Origin: JBDKTK01 sp039680225
GTDB taxonomy: Bacteria; Desulfobacterota; Syntrophia; Syntrophales; UBA4778
Assembly (NCBI GenBank): GCA_039680225.1
Contig: JBDKTK010000120.1
Coordinates: forward strand, 1 to 11,981
Direction: 5' to 3'
DNA length: 11,981 nt
Part shown: one piece after another, positions 1 to 6,710 of the stretch
Layout: every line of letters begins with the position of its first letter
Numbering within the stretch: the stretch's first letter is position 1
Made by a program: the position numbers and the translations under genes
Notes under the pieces: generated by a model
Told to the model about the DNA's origin: nothing
The model's input: the letters and a program-made list of their open reading frames with translations, nothing else
Database searches by the model: none

Positions 1-978
1 CGTGAGGGCCGAATCCTTTTCGATGTACTTGCGGTATTCCTGCATGGTCGTCGCGCCGACGACGCGGATCTCTCCCCGCGAGAGGGCCGGCTTGATCAGG
101 TTGGCGGCGTCCATGGAACCCTCGGAACCGCCCGCGCCGATCAGCATGTGGATTTCATCGATGAAGAGGATGACATTGCCTGCGTCGCCCACCTCCTGGA
201 GGACCCTCTTGAAGCGCTCCTCGAACTCGCCGCGGAACTTTGCCCCGGCGATCAACTGCCCCATGTCCAGGGACAGCAGGGAAATATCTTTCAAATCGTC
301 GGGCACGGTCCCGTTGACGATGGCCTGCGCCAGCGCCTCGACGACGGCCGTCTTGCCGACGCCGGGCTCGCCGATGATTACCGCGTTGTTCTTCATGCGG
401 CGGCTCAGGATTTGTATGGCAAACCGAACTTCCTTCTCGCGCCCGATGACCGGGTCCAGCTTGCCCTGGCGGGCCTTCTCGGTGAGGTCGACGGAATACT
501 TGGCCAGGTACTCGAAATCCCCGGTCCCGTCCTCGCTTTTAGCAAACCGGCCCTGGGCCGGCTTGGCCAGGGCGGCGAGGAGTTCCTGCTTGTCGGCGCC
601 CGCCTCGGAAAATGCCTGGGCGATGTCGTCCTGCCCCAGCAGCCCCATGAGTATATGGTTTATGCCGATATACTTCGATTGCGCCTGTTGGCTTGATTCT
701 TCAGAGATTATAAATACTTTCTCCAGCTCCCGGCTGATCGGGGTCTGCTTGTCCTCGGCCTTTCCCTTGGATTGTGTCAGGAGGATGCCGTCCGTTCGCG
801 CGGCAACCTTGTCGAAATCGATGTTGAGGGCGGAAAGGAACTTGTTGTGCAGCCCGTCCTGCATCAATGCCTCAACCATGTGCCAGGGCGTCACATACTC
901 ATGATCCCTCTTCACAGCGAGCCTGCAGGCATTCTCGATAACCTCCTGCGCCTTCATCGAAAATTTCTCAATTATCAT
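1..978 (-). CDS. clpB: ClpB-type Hsp100 AAA+ disaggregase, N-terminal part (runs off window)
   Basis: Hsp100 unfoldases of this type thread aggregated or assembled proteins through a hexameric pore using ATP. The 326 visible residues start at an ATG at 978, with GGAG 8 bases upstream. Residues 1-140 form a double Clp_N repeat (EKFSMKAQEV... and KYIGINHILMGLL). AAA domain 1 follows, with Walker A GEPGVGKT at 203-210, a pore-region segment AGAKFRGEFEERF at about 245-257, and Walker B LFIDE at 271-275. The frame is open to the left edge, so the middle domain and AAA2 lie outside. GEPGVGKT and the FRGEFEER segment match ClpB better than the type VI secretion ATPase ClpV, which usually has GEAGVGKT. 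However, the hydrolase genes upstream are effector-like, so a secretion-linked paralogue is not excluded. A terminator at 1180-1210 separates it from those genes, which suggests its own promoter. No CIRCE or sigma32-like site was seen. Confidence 0.93.
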   Translation of the reverse strand, partial: MIIEKFSMKAQEVIENACRLAVKRDHEYVTPWHMVEALMQDGLHNKFLSALNIDFDKVAARTDGILLTQSKGKAEDKQTPISRELEKVFIISEESSQQAQSKYIGINHILMGLLGQDDIAQAFSEAGADKQELLAALAKPAQGRFAKSEDGTGDFEYLAKYSVDLTEKARQGKLDPVIGREKEVRFAIQILSRRMKNNAVIIGEPGVGKTAVVEALAQAIVNGTVPDDLKDISLLSLDMGQLIAGAKFRGEFEERFKRVLQEVGDAGNVILFIDEIHMLIGAGGSEGSMDAANLIKPALSRGEIRVVGATTMQEYRKYIEKDSALT

Positions 979-1022
979 CGTCGCATCTCCAAGTTGGTAA
1001 AAGCATACAGGAACATCATTTC

Positions 1023-1051
1023 CACTTAGCTTAAATCTGTAGTAATGTCAA
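1023..1051 (-). promoter_or_regulatory. possible promoter of the clpB-like gene
   Basis: On the minus strand a perfect TTGACA (1051-1046) is followed after 17 bases by TAAGTG (1028-1023). The -35 is consensus but the -10 matches TATAAT only at its first two bases. It lies about 45 bases upstream of the start at 978 and downstream of the terminator of the preceding gene, which is where a promoter is needed. No heat-shock promoter or CIRCE inverted repeat was recognised in 979-1180. Confidence 0.3.
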
Positions 1052-1179
1052 ATACTGTGAAAGAAATACCTCGGCAAAATTGATCCTGATTTCGCCGGTT
1101 TCCGCCCCGGGGAATCAAGTTTTACATTTAATTTTTGTTAAATACCAAAACATGCGCCCCAATACTGCCTGGAAACGCT

Positions 1180-1210
1180 AAAAAAGCAAACTGCGGCCTC
1201 GCCGGGCCGC
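1180..1210 (-). terminator. Rho-independent terminator after the alpha/beta-hydrolase gene
   Basis: Reading the minus strand, GCGGCC (1210-1205), a six-base loop, and GGCCGC (1198-1193) form a perfect 6-bp GC stem. It is followed by AGTTTGC and a run of six T (1185-1180). It lies 36 bases past the TAA at 1246-1248, so it should end the nitrilase-FYVE/hydrolase transcript before the clpB-like gene. Confidence 0.75.
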
Positions 1211-1245
1211 TCACCCGCAGGGCGGATTATGCAGCCTGGTCTCGC

Positions 1246-3045
1246 TTAAAGCAGGGCCTGAAGGGCTTCGATGTCCTTGGCGATCAGCCAGGTGAGGCTT
1301 TTTACCGCTACGGACCTGTCTCCGCCGGTCACGACATAGTTGTTGCATGCGTCAACGACATTGATCGCGTCCTGCATGCGGTTGCGGACTAGGCGCCTCT
1401 TCTCGGAAGTGCTGCGAATGAGGAAGTCCCTGGCGACGGTAGTGAACACCTGGCGGTAGATTTCCAGGGCCCCGTCCACCTGTTTCACCCGTTTGCGCTT
1501 TTTACCAAACACGGAGGAAAACTTCTCCCAGCCGTCCTGGGGAATCATGGCCTTCTCCATGGTGTAATTCCGGGGGAGCAGCAGCTCCGTGCCGGCGTTC
1601 TTATTGGACAAAAAAGCCTTGATCTTGTTGAGGTTGGCCAGGGTTATATAAGTGCTGCCCGGCGTCTTGGCGTTCGGCCCGTCCAGATGGATCACCTGCT
1701 GCTGAGTCGCCTGGTATGCAAGCCCCATGCTGCTGAGCGGGGCCTGCGGCGGGTCCGCTCCGTATGAGGCCGGCCTCTGTCCGTAAGCCGGGCGGGGCTG
1801 CGGCAGCGCCCGGGTGTCGTTCGGCCTTTCTATCTTGCGGCAGGAGTGTTCGTGGTCGTTGAGGTTCTCATCGGGATAAGACGTGTGCAGGACCCTGTTC
1901 CGTCTCCGGACCGGCCGTTCCATCCGGCTCCCGGCGGCGATCGCACCGGTCATGCTCAGTTTCTCATATGAATTGTTGGTGCGGATCACGTCTTTAAAGC
2001 GGCGCAGGAAGTCGTAATACACAACCACATCCCCGGCGCTTTCAATCGGGTCGGCATAGGTGCCGCGCGGAAAAGGCGTGCCGTGGTGGGAAAGGAACTT
2101 GATCCCGATATGGCGCACCAGGTCGGCGACGGCGCGGGACCCGGGATCAACTTCCCCAATCGAGCCGAAAGCGCCGACCACACAGCTGTGGTTTCCCGGC
2201 AGCGGCAGGAAATGGACGTTGGGCGGCGGCACCGCCGTCCGGGGGAGCGGATGGGTTAAAGTATTCGGGTCGTTTTTGGCATGATACGAGCGGGGGGCCT
2301 TGCAGATTATGTCCGCACGGTCCACCGGCCGGAAATTTTCCCGGTCGTCGTCCAGGGCGATGAGGGCCAGGTAATTGCGCACGTTGGGGGGGATTGTGAA
2401 CATGTCCGGTTCGAAAACCGTTTTGCCTCCGGGCACCGGGTCGACGGCGAGGATGTTCAGAGGGACCTCGTAATGTAATACATCAAACAATCTATTGGCA
2501 ATGCGCAGACAGGTTACTGCGCCGCGGCTCCATCCGACCATGTTGATGCAGACCGGTTTCCTCTTGTGGTCGAAGACGAGCCCCTGGACCATGTCCGCCG
2601 CCCGGGCCACGTTGTCATCCCAGCCGATGCCGAAGAGGCGCCCCGATGTCCTTTCGGTTTGATAAGTGTCGCCTTTGGCCTCGTCAAGGACCCCCCGATG
2701 AGGCGTATTGCTCTGCAGCGGGCTGCCCATGGCGGAAAAAAACCCGGGATTGGAGGGGGCTTTCACCGTTTTCTGCCCGCCGGTGAAGGGGTTGAGCGTG
2801 CCCGGCGTATTGTATTGATAACCGCGCGACGTCGTTGCCACTGTTTCCGAGCCCGGCCCCATGTTGATCATGTAAGTCACGCTTTCCGGATTGGCGATGT
2901 CGTAGCGCCCGTTTTTTCCCTGGACGATGCGCGCCTCCTGGCCTTTCGGCATGAGGTTGTGCAGGAAAGTGACCAGCTCGTGGTAATTTTTGTCCGGATG
3001 GAAATCCGTGCCGTGGTTGAAAATTGTGAAAACGAAATCAGGCAT
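1246..3045 (-). CDS. lipase-like serine alpha/beta-hydrolase, putative effector
   Basis: This 599-residue protein begins MPDFVFTIFNHGTD, an HG oxyanion-hole-like start at residues 10-13. The nucleophile elbow is GWSRG at 171-175 (Ser173). DPVPGG at 202-207 and NHSCVVG (His286) are candidate acid and base elements. The GxSRGA...DPVPG layout resembles DUF2235/Tle1-type phospholipase effectors and lipase-like effectors of intracellular bacteria; that family placement is from memory and moderate. Residues about 375-440 are a Pro/Arg-rich linker. The last 150 or so residues form a basic, helix-rich region I do not recognise. There is no signal peptide or membrane segment, so export would need a specialised system. 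GGAGAG lies 6 bases before the ATG. The gene follows the nitrilase-FYVE gene after 58 bases with no terminator, so the two are probably co-transcribed. Substrate is unknown; lipid ester cleavage is inference. Confidence 0.8.
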   Translation of the reverse strand: MPDFVFTIFNHGTDFHPDKNYHELVTFLHNLMPKGQEARIVQGKNGRYDIANPESVTYMINMGPGSETVATTSRGYQYNTPGTLNPFTGGQKTVKAPSNPGFFSAMGSPLQSNTPHRGVLDEAKGDTYQTERTSGRLFGIGWDDNVARAADMVQGLVFDHKRKPVCINMVGWSRGAVTCLRIANRLFDVLHYEVPLNILAVDPVPGGKTVFEPDMFTIPPNVRNYLALIALDDDRENFRPVDRADIICKAPRSYHAKNDPNTLTHPLPRTAVPPPNVHFLPLPGNHSCVVGAFGSIGEVDPGSRAVADLVRHIGIKFLSHHGTPFPRGTYADPIESAGDVVVYYDFLRRFKDVIRTNNSYEKLSMTGAIAAGSRMERPVRRRNRVLHTSYPDENLNDHEHSCRKIERPNDTRALPQPRPAYGQRPASYGADPPQAPLSSMGLAYQATQQQVIHLDGPNAKTPGSTYITLANLNKIKAFLSNKNAGTELLLPRNYTMEKAMIPQDGWEKFSSVFGKKRKRVKQVDGALEIYRQVFTTVARDFLIRSTSEKRRLVRNRMQDAINVVDACNNYVVTGGDRSVAVKSLTWLIAKDIEALQALL

Positions 3046-3103
3046 CAGCGACTCTCCGATATTTTTTAATTAACAGCCTCATTGAGTATATCGGAATCCA
3101 AGC

Positions 3104-4465
3104 CTAATGCTTTAGCTTGCCCGTGTACTGGAACCAGCAGTCATGGCAGACGCGGACGGGCTCATTATATTTCAGGTGAGCCAGCGTCAGGGTCTGGCTC
3201 TGCGGAGCGCATTTCGAGCAGAGGACCCGGCCGCAGGCACGGCAGTGGTGGCGCCGCGTTGTCAGCGTGAACTTCACCCCGCAGCGCTGGCATTTTGCGT
3301 GCTCGCTGTCCTTCTCCCACGGGGCCGGGCTGGTCAAGACGCGGGCGCCGGGACGGGGGTCGTTGGGCTGCGCGGGGATTTTTCTGCTGGGAAAGACGCG
3401 GACCATCGGTTTTCTGTCATTCCAGTTGAAAAGCGCCGAGAGGTCTTCAAACACAGGGGAGATGCGGTTCGCTGACGCATGCGGGGGATTGCCGACCGGG
3501 GTCGTTACATCCTTGAGTTTTGCATTCCCGACGGTCGTGAACGGCGCATCGACCTGCATGAGCTGCGAATGGAATCCCACTTTATCGGGTTCGTATCCCT
3601 TGGCCGACGTTTTGAGCGTATATGCCCCGTCCACGTTGAACACCAATCCGTTTTTGCACGCGACCACCGACCCCGGATAGACCTGCATGCCGCACGAGGG
3701 AACCAGCTGCACTTGAATCCAGGGGTCTTTCGGCCCGGGGGGCGACTGCCGGAGGCGCTGGCTGGCATGGTCCAGGCAGATCTCCACGCCGAAGGTGATC
3801 CCCTCGATCTCGAAGATGCCGAGGCCCTCATATTCCTTCTTGCCGAATTCTTTTCCCGCGCCGCGGTTGGTGTCCCAACCGGTATCGGTCTTCCTGCCGG
3901 CCATCAGGTGGCGCACCGCGCTGTCGAGCACGGCGCCATTGCCGGGACTGACCTTGAGGAAGTCGACGCCCGACTTGTGCTCTTTCACCACGACGCGCGA
4001 TCCCTCGATCCCCTGCTCGCCGCGCTGGATGAGACAGATGTTGTACGCCTCTCTCTGGCTCCCCTGCACAGTGAGCCCGGGGGCCCCCGACGAGGCGATG
4101 ATGGAGCCGAACACAAACAGCCAGTGCTCGTAATCTCTGTTTTTGGTCTTGACAAGCAGACGCAGCATGTCGAGCAGGTTGCGGCCGCCGCCGTCGCTCT
4201 GCCCCTCGCCCACCACCTTGGCGATGGGGTAGGCCCCCTTGCTCCCGCGGAAGTAGAACTCGGGGGCAACGAACACCTTGAGGCAGTTAGCGTCCTTCAC
4301 GGCCGCTTTCCTGGCGCATTCCATGGCCTCGAGCATGAGCGTCACCCGGTATGCCATGTCGTCCAGGTCCGAGGACATGCCTTTGTACTGCCGCATATCC
4401 TTCGCGGCAATCGTGGGGCCGGTAAATATTTCGTAGCTGATGAGTTGGATGTCGGTGTAGGCCAT
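3104..4465 (-). CDS. nitrilase-superfamily C-N hydrolase fused to a C-terminal FYVE zinc finger
   Basis: The 453-residue protein has two parts. Residues 1 to about 340 are a carbon-nitrogen hydrolase with the Glu-Lys-Cys triad visible: Glu69 in VAPEF, Lys161 in VVVKEHK and Cys230 in GVEICLDHA. Residues 383-443 are a FYVE finger with all three signature elements: WxxD (WEKD, 383-386), the basic RRHHCRACG patch (404-412) and RVC (438-440). Eight cysteines follow the spacing C392-x2-C395-x12-C408-x2-C411-x4-C416-x2-C419-x20-C440-x2-C443. It closely resembles the EEA1 finger, including a turret-loop pair Leu401-Thr402. In eukaryotes such fingers bind PI3P on early endosomes. A linker of about 45 residues joins the parts. 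No signal peptide is seen. AAGGAGA lies 5 bases before the ATG, and the gene is first in its operon. Amide or nitrile hydrolysis is the family reaction; the substrate is unknown. Confidence 0.9.
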   Translation of the reverse strand: MAYTDIQLISYEIFTGPTIAAKDMRQYKGMSSDLDDMAYRVTLMLEAMECARKAAVKDANCLKVFVAPEFYFRGSKGAYPIAKVVGEGQSDGGGRNLLDMLRLLVKTKNRDYEHWLFVFGSIIASSGAPGLTVQGSQREAYNICLIQRGEQGIEGSRVVVKEHKSGVDFLKVSPGNGAVLDSAVRHLMAGRKTDTGWDTNRGAGKEFGKKEYEGLGIFEIEGITFGVEICLDHASQRLRQSPPGPKDPWIQVQLVPSCGMQVYPGSVVACKNGLVFNVDGAYTLKTSAKGYEPDKVGFHSQLMQVDAPFTTVGNAKLKDVTTPVGNPPHASANRISPVFEDLSALFNWNDRKPMVRVFPSRKIPAQPNDPRPGARVLTSPAPWEKDSEHAKCQRCGVKFTLTTRRHHCRACGRVLCSKCAPQSQTLTLAHLKYNEPVRVCHDCWFQYTGKLKH

Positions 4466-4539
4466 TTCGCTCTCCTTCCAGGTTTGCTAAACGCTTGCGC
4501 CGGGCGGCCTTTGAGAAGAACCTGCTTGTTTGGAATGTG

Positions 4540-4568
4540 AGTATAGGTGCGGATCAGCCGGGTGTCAA
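4540..4568 (-). promoter_or_regulatory. strong sigma70-like promoter of the nitrilase-FYVE operon
   Basis: On the minus strand TTGACA (4568-4563) and TATACT (4545-4540) are separated by exactly 17 bases. The -35 is perfect and the -10 matches 5 of 6. It lies about 75 bases upstream of the ATG at 4465. Nothing else in 4466-4711 competes on this strand. Confidence 0.8.
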
Positions 4569-4599
4569 TGAAAATGGCGGCGGTTGTTCAGGTGCGGAT
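4545..4599. repeat. pair of 10-bp direct repeats around the nitrilase-FYVE promoter
   Basis: AGGTGCGGAT occurs at 4545-4554 and again at 4590-4599, 45 bp apart start to start. The first copy touches the minus-strand -10 and its spacer; the second lies upstream of the -35. This placement fits a pair of regulator binding sites, but no regulator gene is in the window and chance cannot be excluded. Confidence 0.35.
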
Positions 4600-4645
4600 A
4601 TGTTTGGTCGTGGGCAGGGATGATTTTCGTTAGTTGATCATTGCT

Positions 4646-4674
4646 TTGACAACGAAGCAAATGTATGAGAAAAT
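4646..4674 (+). promoter_or_regulatory. sigma70-like promoter of the STAS/anti-sigma-kinase genes
   Basis: TTGACA (4646-4651), a 17-base spacer and GAAAAT (4669-4674) sit about 40 bases before the ATG at 4712. The -35 is perfect and the -10 matches 4 of 6. The downstream leader is short and AT-rich. Confidence 0.6.
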
Positions 4675-4680
4675 TTCTCA
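4666..4680. promoter_or_regulatory. 15-bp palindrome over the -10 of the STAS promoter (candidate operator)
   Basis: TGAGAAA-A-TTTCTCA is a perfect inverted repeat with 7-bp arms and a one-base centre. It covers the -10 hexamer and the expected start region, a position where a bound protein would block RNA polymerase. AT-rich palindromes can also arise by chance. Confidence 0.4.
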
Positions 4681-4711
4681 GTTTTTAAATACAATACGAG
4701 ACAGAAAATAA

Positions 4712-5044
4712 ATGGAAATATATGCAAGAAAAGAAGGAAAGTCGCTTATTTTTTCGCCGAAGGGCCGGCTGGACGCGGTCACGACGCCGGAATTTGAAAG
4801 CACGGTCTTATCGGCTGTCGACAAAGGCGATATACAGGTCCTGATCGACATGGGCAATATAGACTACATCAGCAGCGCCGGCCTGAGAAGCTTTGTGGTC
4901 CTGATGAAGAAACTCAAGCAACTGCATGGCCGCCTGATCCTGTTCGCCCTGCAGAAACAGGTCATGGAAGTTTTCGCCATATGCGGTTTCAGCTCCATAA
5001 TCACAATCGCGGATACACAACAGGAGGCGTTGGGGAAAGTCTGA
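4712..5044 (+). CDS. STAS-domain anti-sigma-factor antagonist (RsbV/SpoIIAA-like)
   Basis: The single-domain STAS protein has 110 residues, the normal length for the family. Such proteins are phosphorylated by a cognate HATPase kinase and dephosphorylated by a PP2C phosphatase; only the unphosphorylated form captures the kinase. The phosphorylation motif is DYISSAGLR at 51-59, with the acceptor in the Ser54-Ser55 pair. The alternating beta-alpha pattern with the VLIDMG strand before it is typical. The Shine-Dalgarno site is poor (only GAG about 13 bases upstream), but the start fits the family N-terminus and the promoter at 4646-4674. The kinase gene begins immediately after its stop, so the two are coupled. 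The likely opposing phosphatase is encoded at 6707-8641. No sigma factor is adjacent, so the final output is unknown. Confidence 0.92.
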   Translation: MEIYARKEGKSLIFSPKGRLDAVTTPEFESTVLSAVDKGDIQVLIDMGNIDYISSAGLRSFVVLMKKLKQLHGRLILFALQKQVMEVFAICGFSSIITIADTQQEALGKV

Positions 5045-5494
5045 ATGTCGACCCCTGGGCAAGGCGTGGCATTTCCGGCGCTAATCGAATCTCTCTACCC
5101 GTCTCTGGAATTTGTCCTTTCCTGCGCCGGGGACTGCGGGGTCGATGAGACGCGCCGGCACGATATCGAACTGGCGATGGAGGAAATCCTCGTCAATATC
5201 TACGATTATGCCTACCCCGAGAGCCCCGGAGAGGTATCCATCACCTGCGGCAGGACCGCCGGCAAAAAGGGGAATATATTCACGATCGAGATTGCCGACG
5301 GGGGCGTCCCTTTCGATATCCTGTCGGTGTCCGAACCGGACCTGGATGCCGATATCGAGGAGAGGCCCATCGGCCGGCTGGGGGTCTTTGTGGTGAAGAA
5401 GCTCATGGACGGCGTGCATTATCGCCATGAAAAGGGATTGAATATCGTCACGATCGAGATCAGCCTGGACAAGCCGCGCCCCTCATTCATTTGA
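5045..5494 (+). CDS. RsbW-like anti-sigma-factor serine kinase (HATPase)
   Basis: The protein has 149 residues with a GHKL-type ATPase fold as in RsbW/SpoIIAB. The N box is ELAMEEILVN (42-51, Asn51). The G1 box is IADGGVPFD (83-91). The G2 box is IGRLGVFVVKKLMD (109-122). Its family role is to phosphorylate the STAS partner and, when free, to bind a client such as a sigma factor. The ATG directly abuts the TGA of the STAS gene, with no spacing, and GGGGA lies about 8 bases upstream inside that gene. This arrangement indicates translational coupling and a dedicated pair. The gene ends 43 bases from the convergent LivK-like gene. The client is not in the window. Confidence 0.9.
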   Translation: MSTPGQGVAFPALIESLYPSLEFVLSCAGDCGVDETRRHDIELAMEEILVNIYDYAYPESPGEVSITCGRTAGKKGNIFTIEIADGGVPFDILSVSEPDLDADIEERPIGRLGVFVVKKLMDGVHYRHEKGLNIVTIEISLDKPRPSFI

Positions 5495-5518
5495 GAATCA
5501 GATTTCGCTTACCCTCCA

Positions 5519-5541
5519 ATAATCCACTTCGAAGTGATTAT
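5519..5541. other. hairpin between convergent genes
   Basis: ATAAT, a bulged C, CACT, loop TCGA, AGTG and ATTAT form a 9-bp stem around the perfect palindrome CACTTCGAAGTG. It overlaps the TAA (5538-5540) of the minus-strand binding-protein gene and lies 24 bases after the kinase stop. There is no T-run on either strand, so it is at most a weak two-way terminator or mRNA 3'-end stabiliser. Confidence 0.35.
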
Positions 5542-6710
5542 GGATCAGCGTTCATGAACCAGGTGAATTGGCCGTCCCTGATCTGCAGCATGACGGCGCT
5601 CTTGACGGGATCGCCCGACCCCTCCTTGAACTGCATGGCCCCCGTAATGCCATTGTATCTCGGGATCCTGGCCATGGCATTGCGGATCATCTCCCGGTCC
5701 GGCTTGCCGGCGAGTTTCAATGCCTGCCAGAGCATGCCGAAGGCGTCATAGGTCAGGGCGGCTACATCATCGGGGATCCGATTGTATCTGGACTGGTAAT
5801 TGTTGATGAATTTCCTGGTCGCCGCAGCAGGAGCGTCCATCGCGAAATGGCTGCTGAAATAATATTTATCGCAGTCCCGGGGGCATTTCTCCAACAGCTC
5901 ATGGCTCCCCCAGGAATCGCTGCCGATAAACGGGACCCTGATCCCCATTTGTTTCGCCTGCTTTACCTGGAGCGGTATCTCCTGATAGTAGTTGGGCAGA
6001 AAGACGATATCCGGACCGGCGGCCTTGATTTTCCGCAGGTGGTCCGCAAATTCCGTCTGGCCTGCTTTATAAGCCTCATAGGCCACGACGGCCCCCCCGC
6101 CTTTCTCAAACGCCTCCCGGAAGAAATTGGCGATGCCCCGGTTGTACTCGGAGTCGCCGTCGTAAAGCACAGCCGCTCTTTTCAGGCCGAGTGTCTGGAG
6201 CACGAACTTCGCGATGACGCTCCCCTGGAAGGAATCGATCCAGCAGGCCCGGAAGACATACTTCAGGGGTTTCCCCGCTTCGTCGATTGTCGCCTTGGGC
6301 GATGTGGACCAGGGCGAAATCAGCAGCACTTCGTTTCTCTCCGCGGACTTGGCCGCCGCGATGACAAACCGGCTGGCGTTCGGGCCGACTATGGCCAGGA
6401 CCTTGTCCTTTTCCACCAGCTTCCGGACCGCTTTTTCGGAAAGGTCCTCCCTGCCGTTGTTGTCCTCGATAATGATCTCCACGCGGTGCCTCTTGTCGTT
6501 TATCAGGATTCCTCCGCCCTCGTTGATCTCGTCAGCCGCCATCCGGGCGGCATTGCGGCAGGACGCCCCGACCGCCGACAGCTCGCCGGTGAGCTCGGCG
6601 ATGACGCCGATTTTAATGGGCTCTCCCTGGCCGGAGCAGCCCGAAAAGCACAGCCCCGGCAGGGCCGCCAGCAGGACGATAAGGATTCGCATAGATGTGA
6701 TCGGTTTCAT
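5538..6710 (-). CDS. LivK-like periplasmic substrate-binding lipoprotein (Peripla_BP_6 type)
   Basis: The 390-residue lipoprotein has a signal of the form MKPITSMRILIVLLAALPG followed by LCFSGC; Cys25 is the predicted lipidation site, with an atypical Phe at -3. The mature part begins IKIGVIAELTGELSAVG, the classic start of branched-chain amino-acid/urea-type binding proteins. AIVGPNAS and VLYDGDSEYNRG are further family features. The start ATG at 6710 overlaps the TGA of the phosphatase gene as ATGA, which fixes this start over an in-frame extension upstream and implies translational coupling. No LivHMGF permease genes are nearby. It therefore probably works as a ligand sensor for the phosphatase rather than as an importer (inference). 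The ligand cannot be predicted from sequence; amino acids, short amides or aromatic acids are all possible. Confidence 0.88.
   Translation of the reverse strand: MKPITSMRILIVLLAALPGLCFSGCSGQGEPIKIGVIAELTGELSAVGASCRNAARMAADEINEGGGILINDKRHRVEIIIEDNNGREDLSEKAVRKLVEKDKVLAIVGPNASRFVIAAAKSAERNEVLLISPWSTSPKATIDEAGKPLKYVFRACWIDSFQGSVIAKFVLQTLGLKRAAVLYDGDSEYNRGIANFFREAFEKGGGAVVAYEAYKAGQTEFADHLRKIKAAGPDIVFLPNYYQEIPLQVKQAKQMGIRVPFIGSDSWGSHELLEKCPRDCDKYYFSSHFAMDAPAAATRKFINNYQSRYNRIPDDVAALTYDAFGMLWQALKLAGKPDREMIRNAMARIPRYNGITGAMQFKEGSGDPVKSAVMLQIRDGQFTWFMNADP

Noticed and set aside
1094..1118. Imperfect palindrome around CCCCGGGG upstream of the clpB-like gene as a CIRCE or heat-shock operator
   Set aside because: It does not match the CIRCE arms and there is no sigma32-type -35/-10 pair nearby.
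1..4465. A type VI secretion cluster
   Set aside because: No Tss structural gene, VgrG, Hcp or PAAR is visible, and the Hsp100 motifs are ClpB-like; only raised as a question.
3479..4540. 353-codon plus-strand open frame opposite the nitrilase-FYVE gene
   Set aside because: Low-complexity Ala/Leu/His/Glu-rich shadow; the minus strand has catalytic and zinc motifs.
4712..5494. A complete sigmaB-type operon
   Set aside because: No sigma-factor gene follows the kinase; the next gene is convergent.
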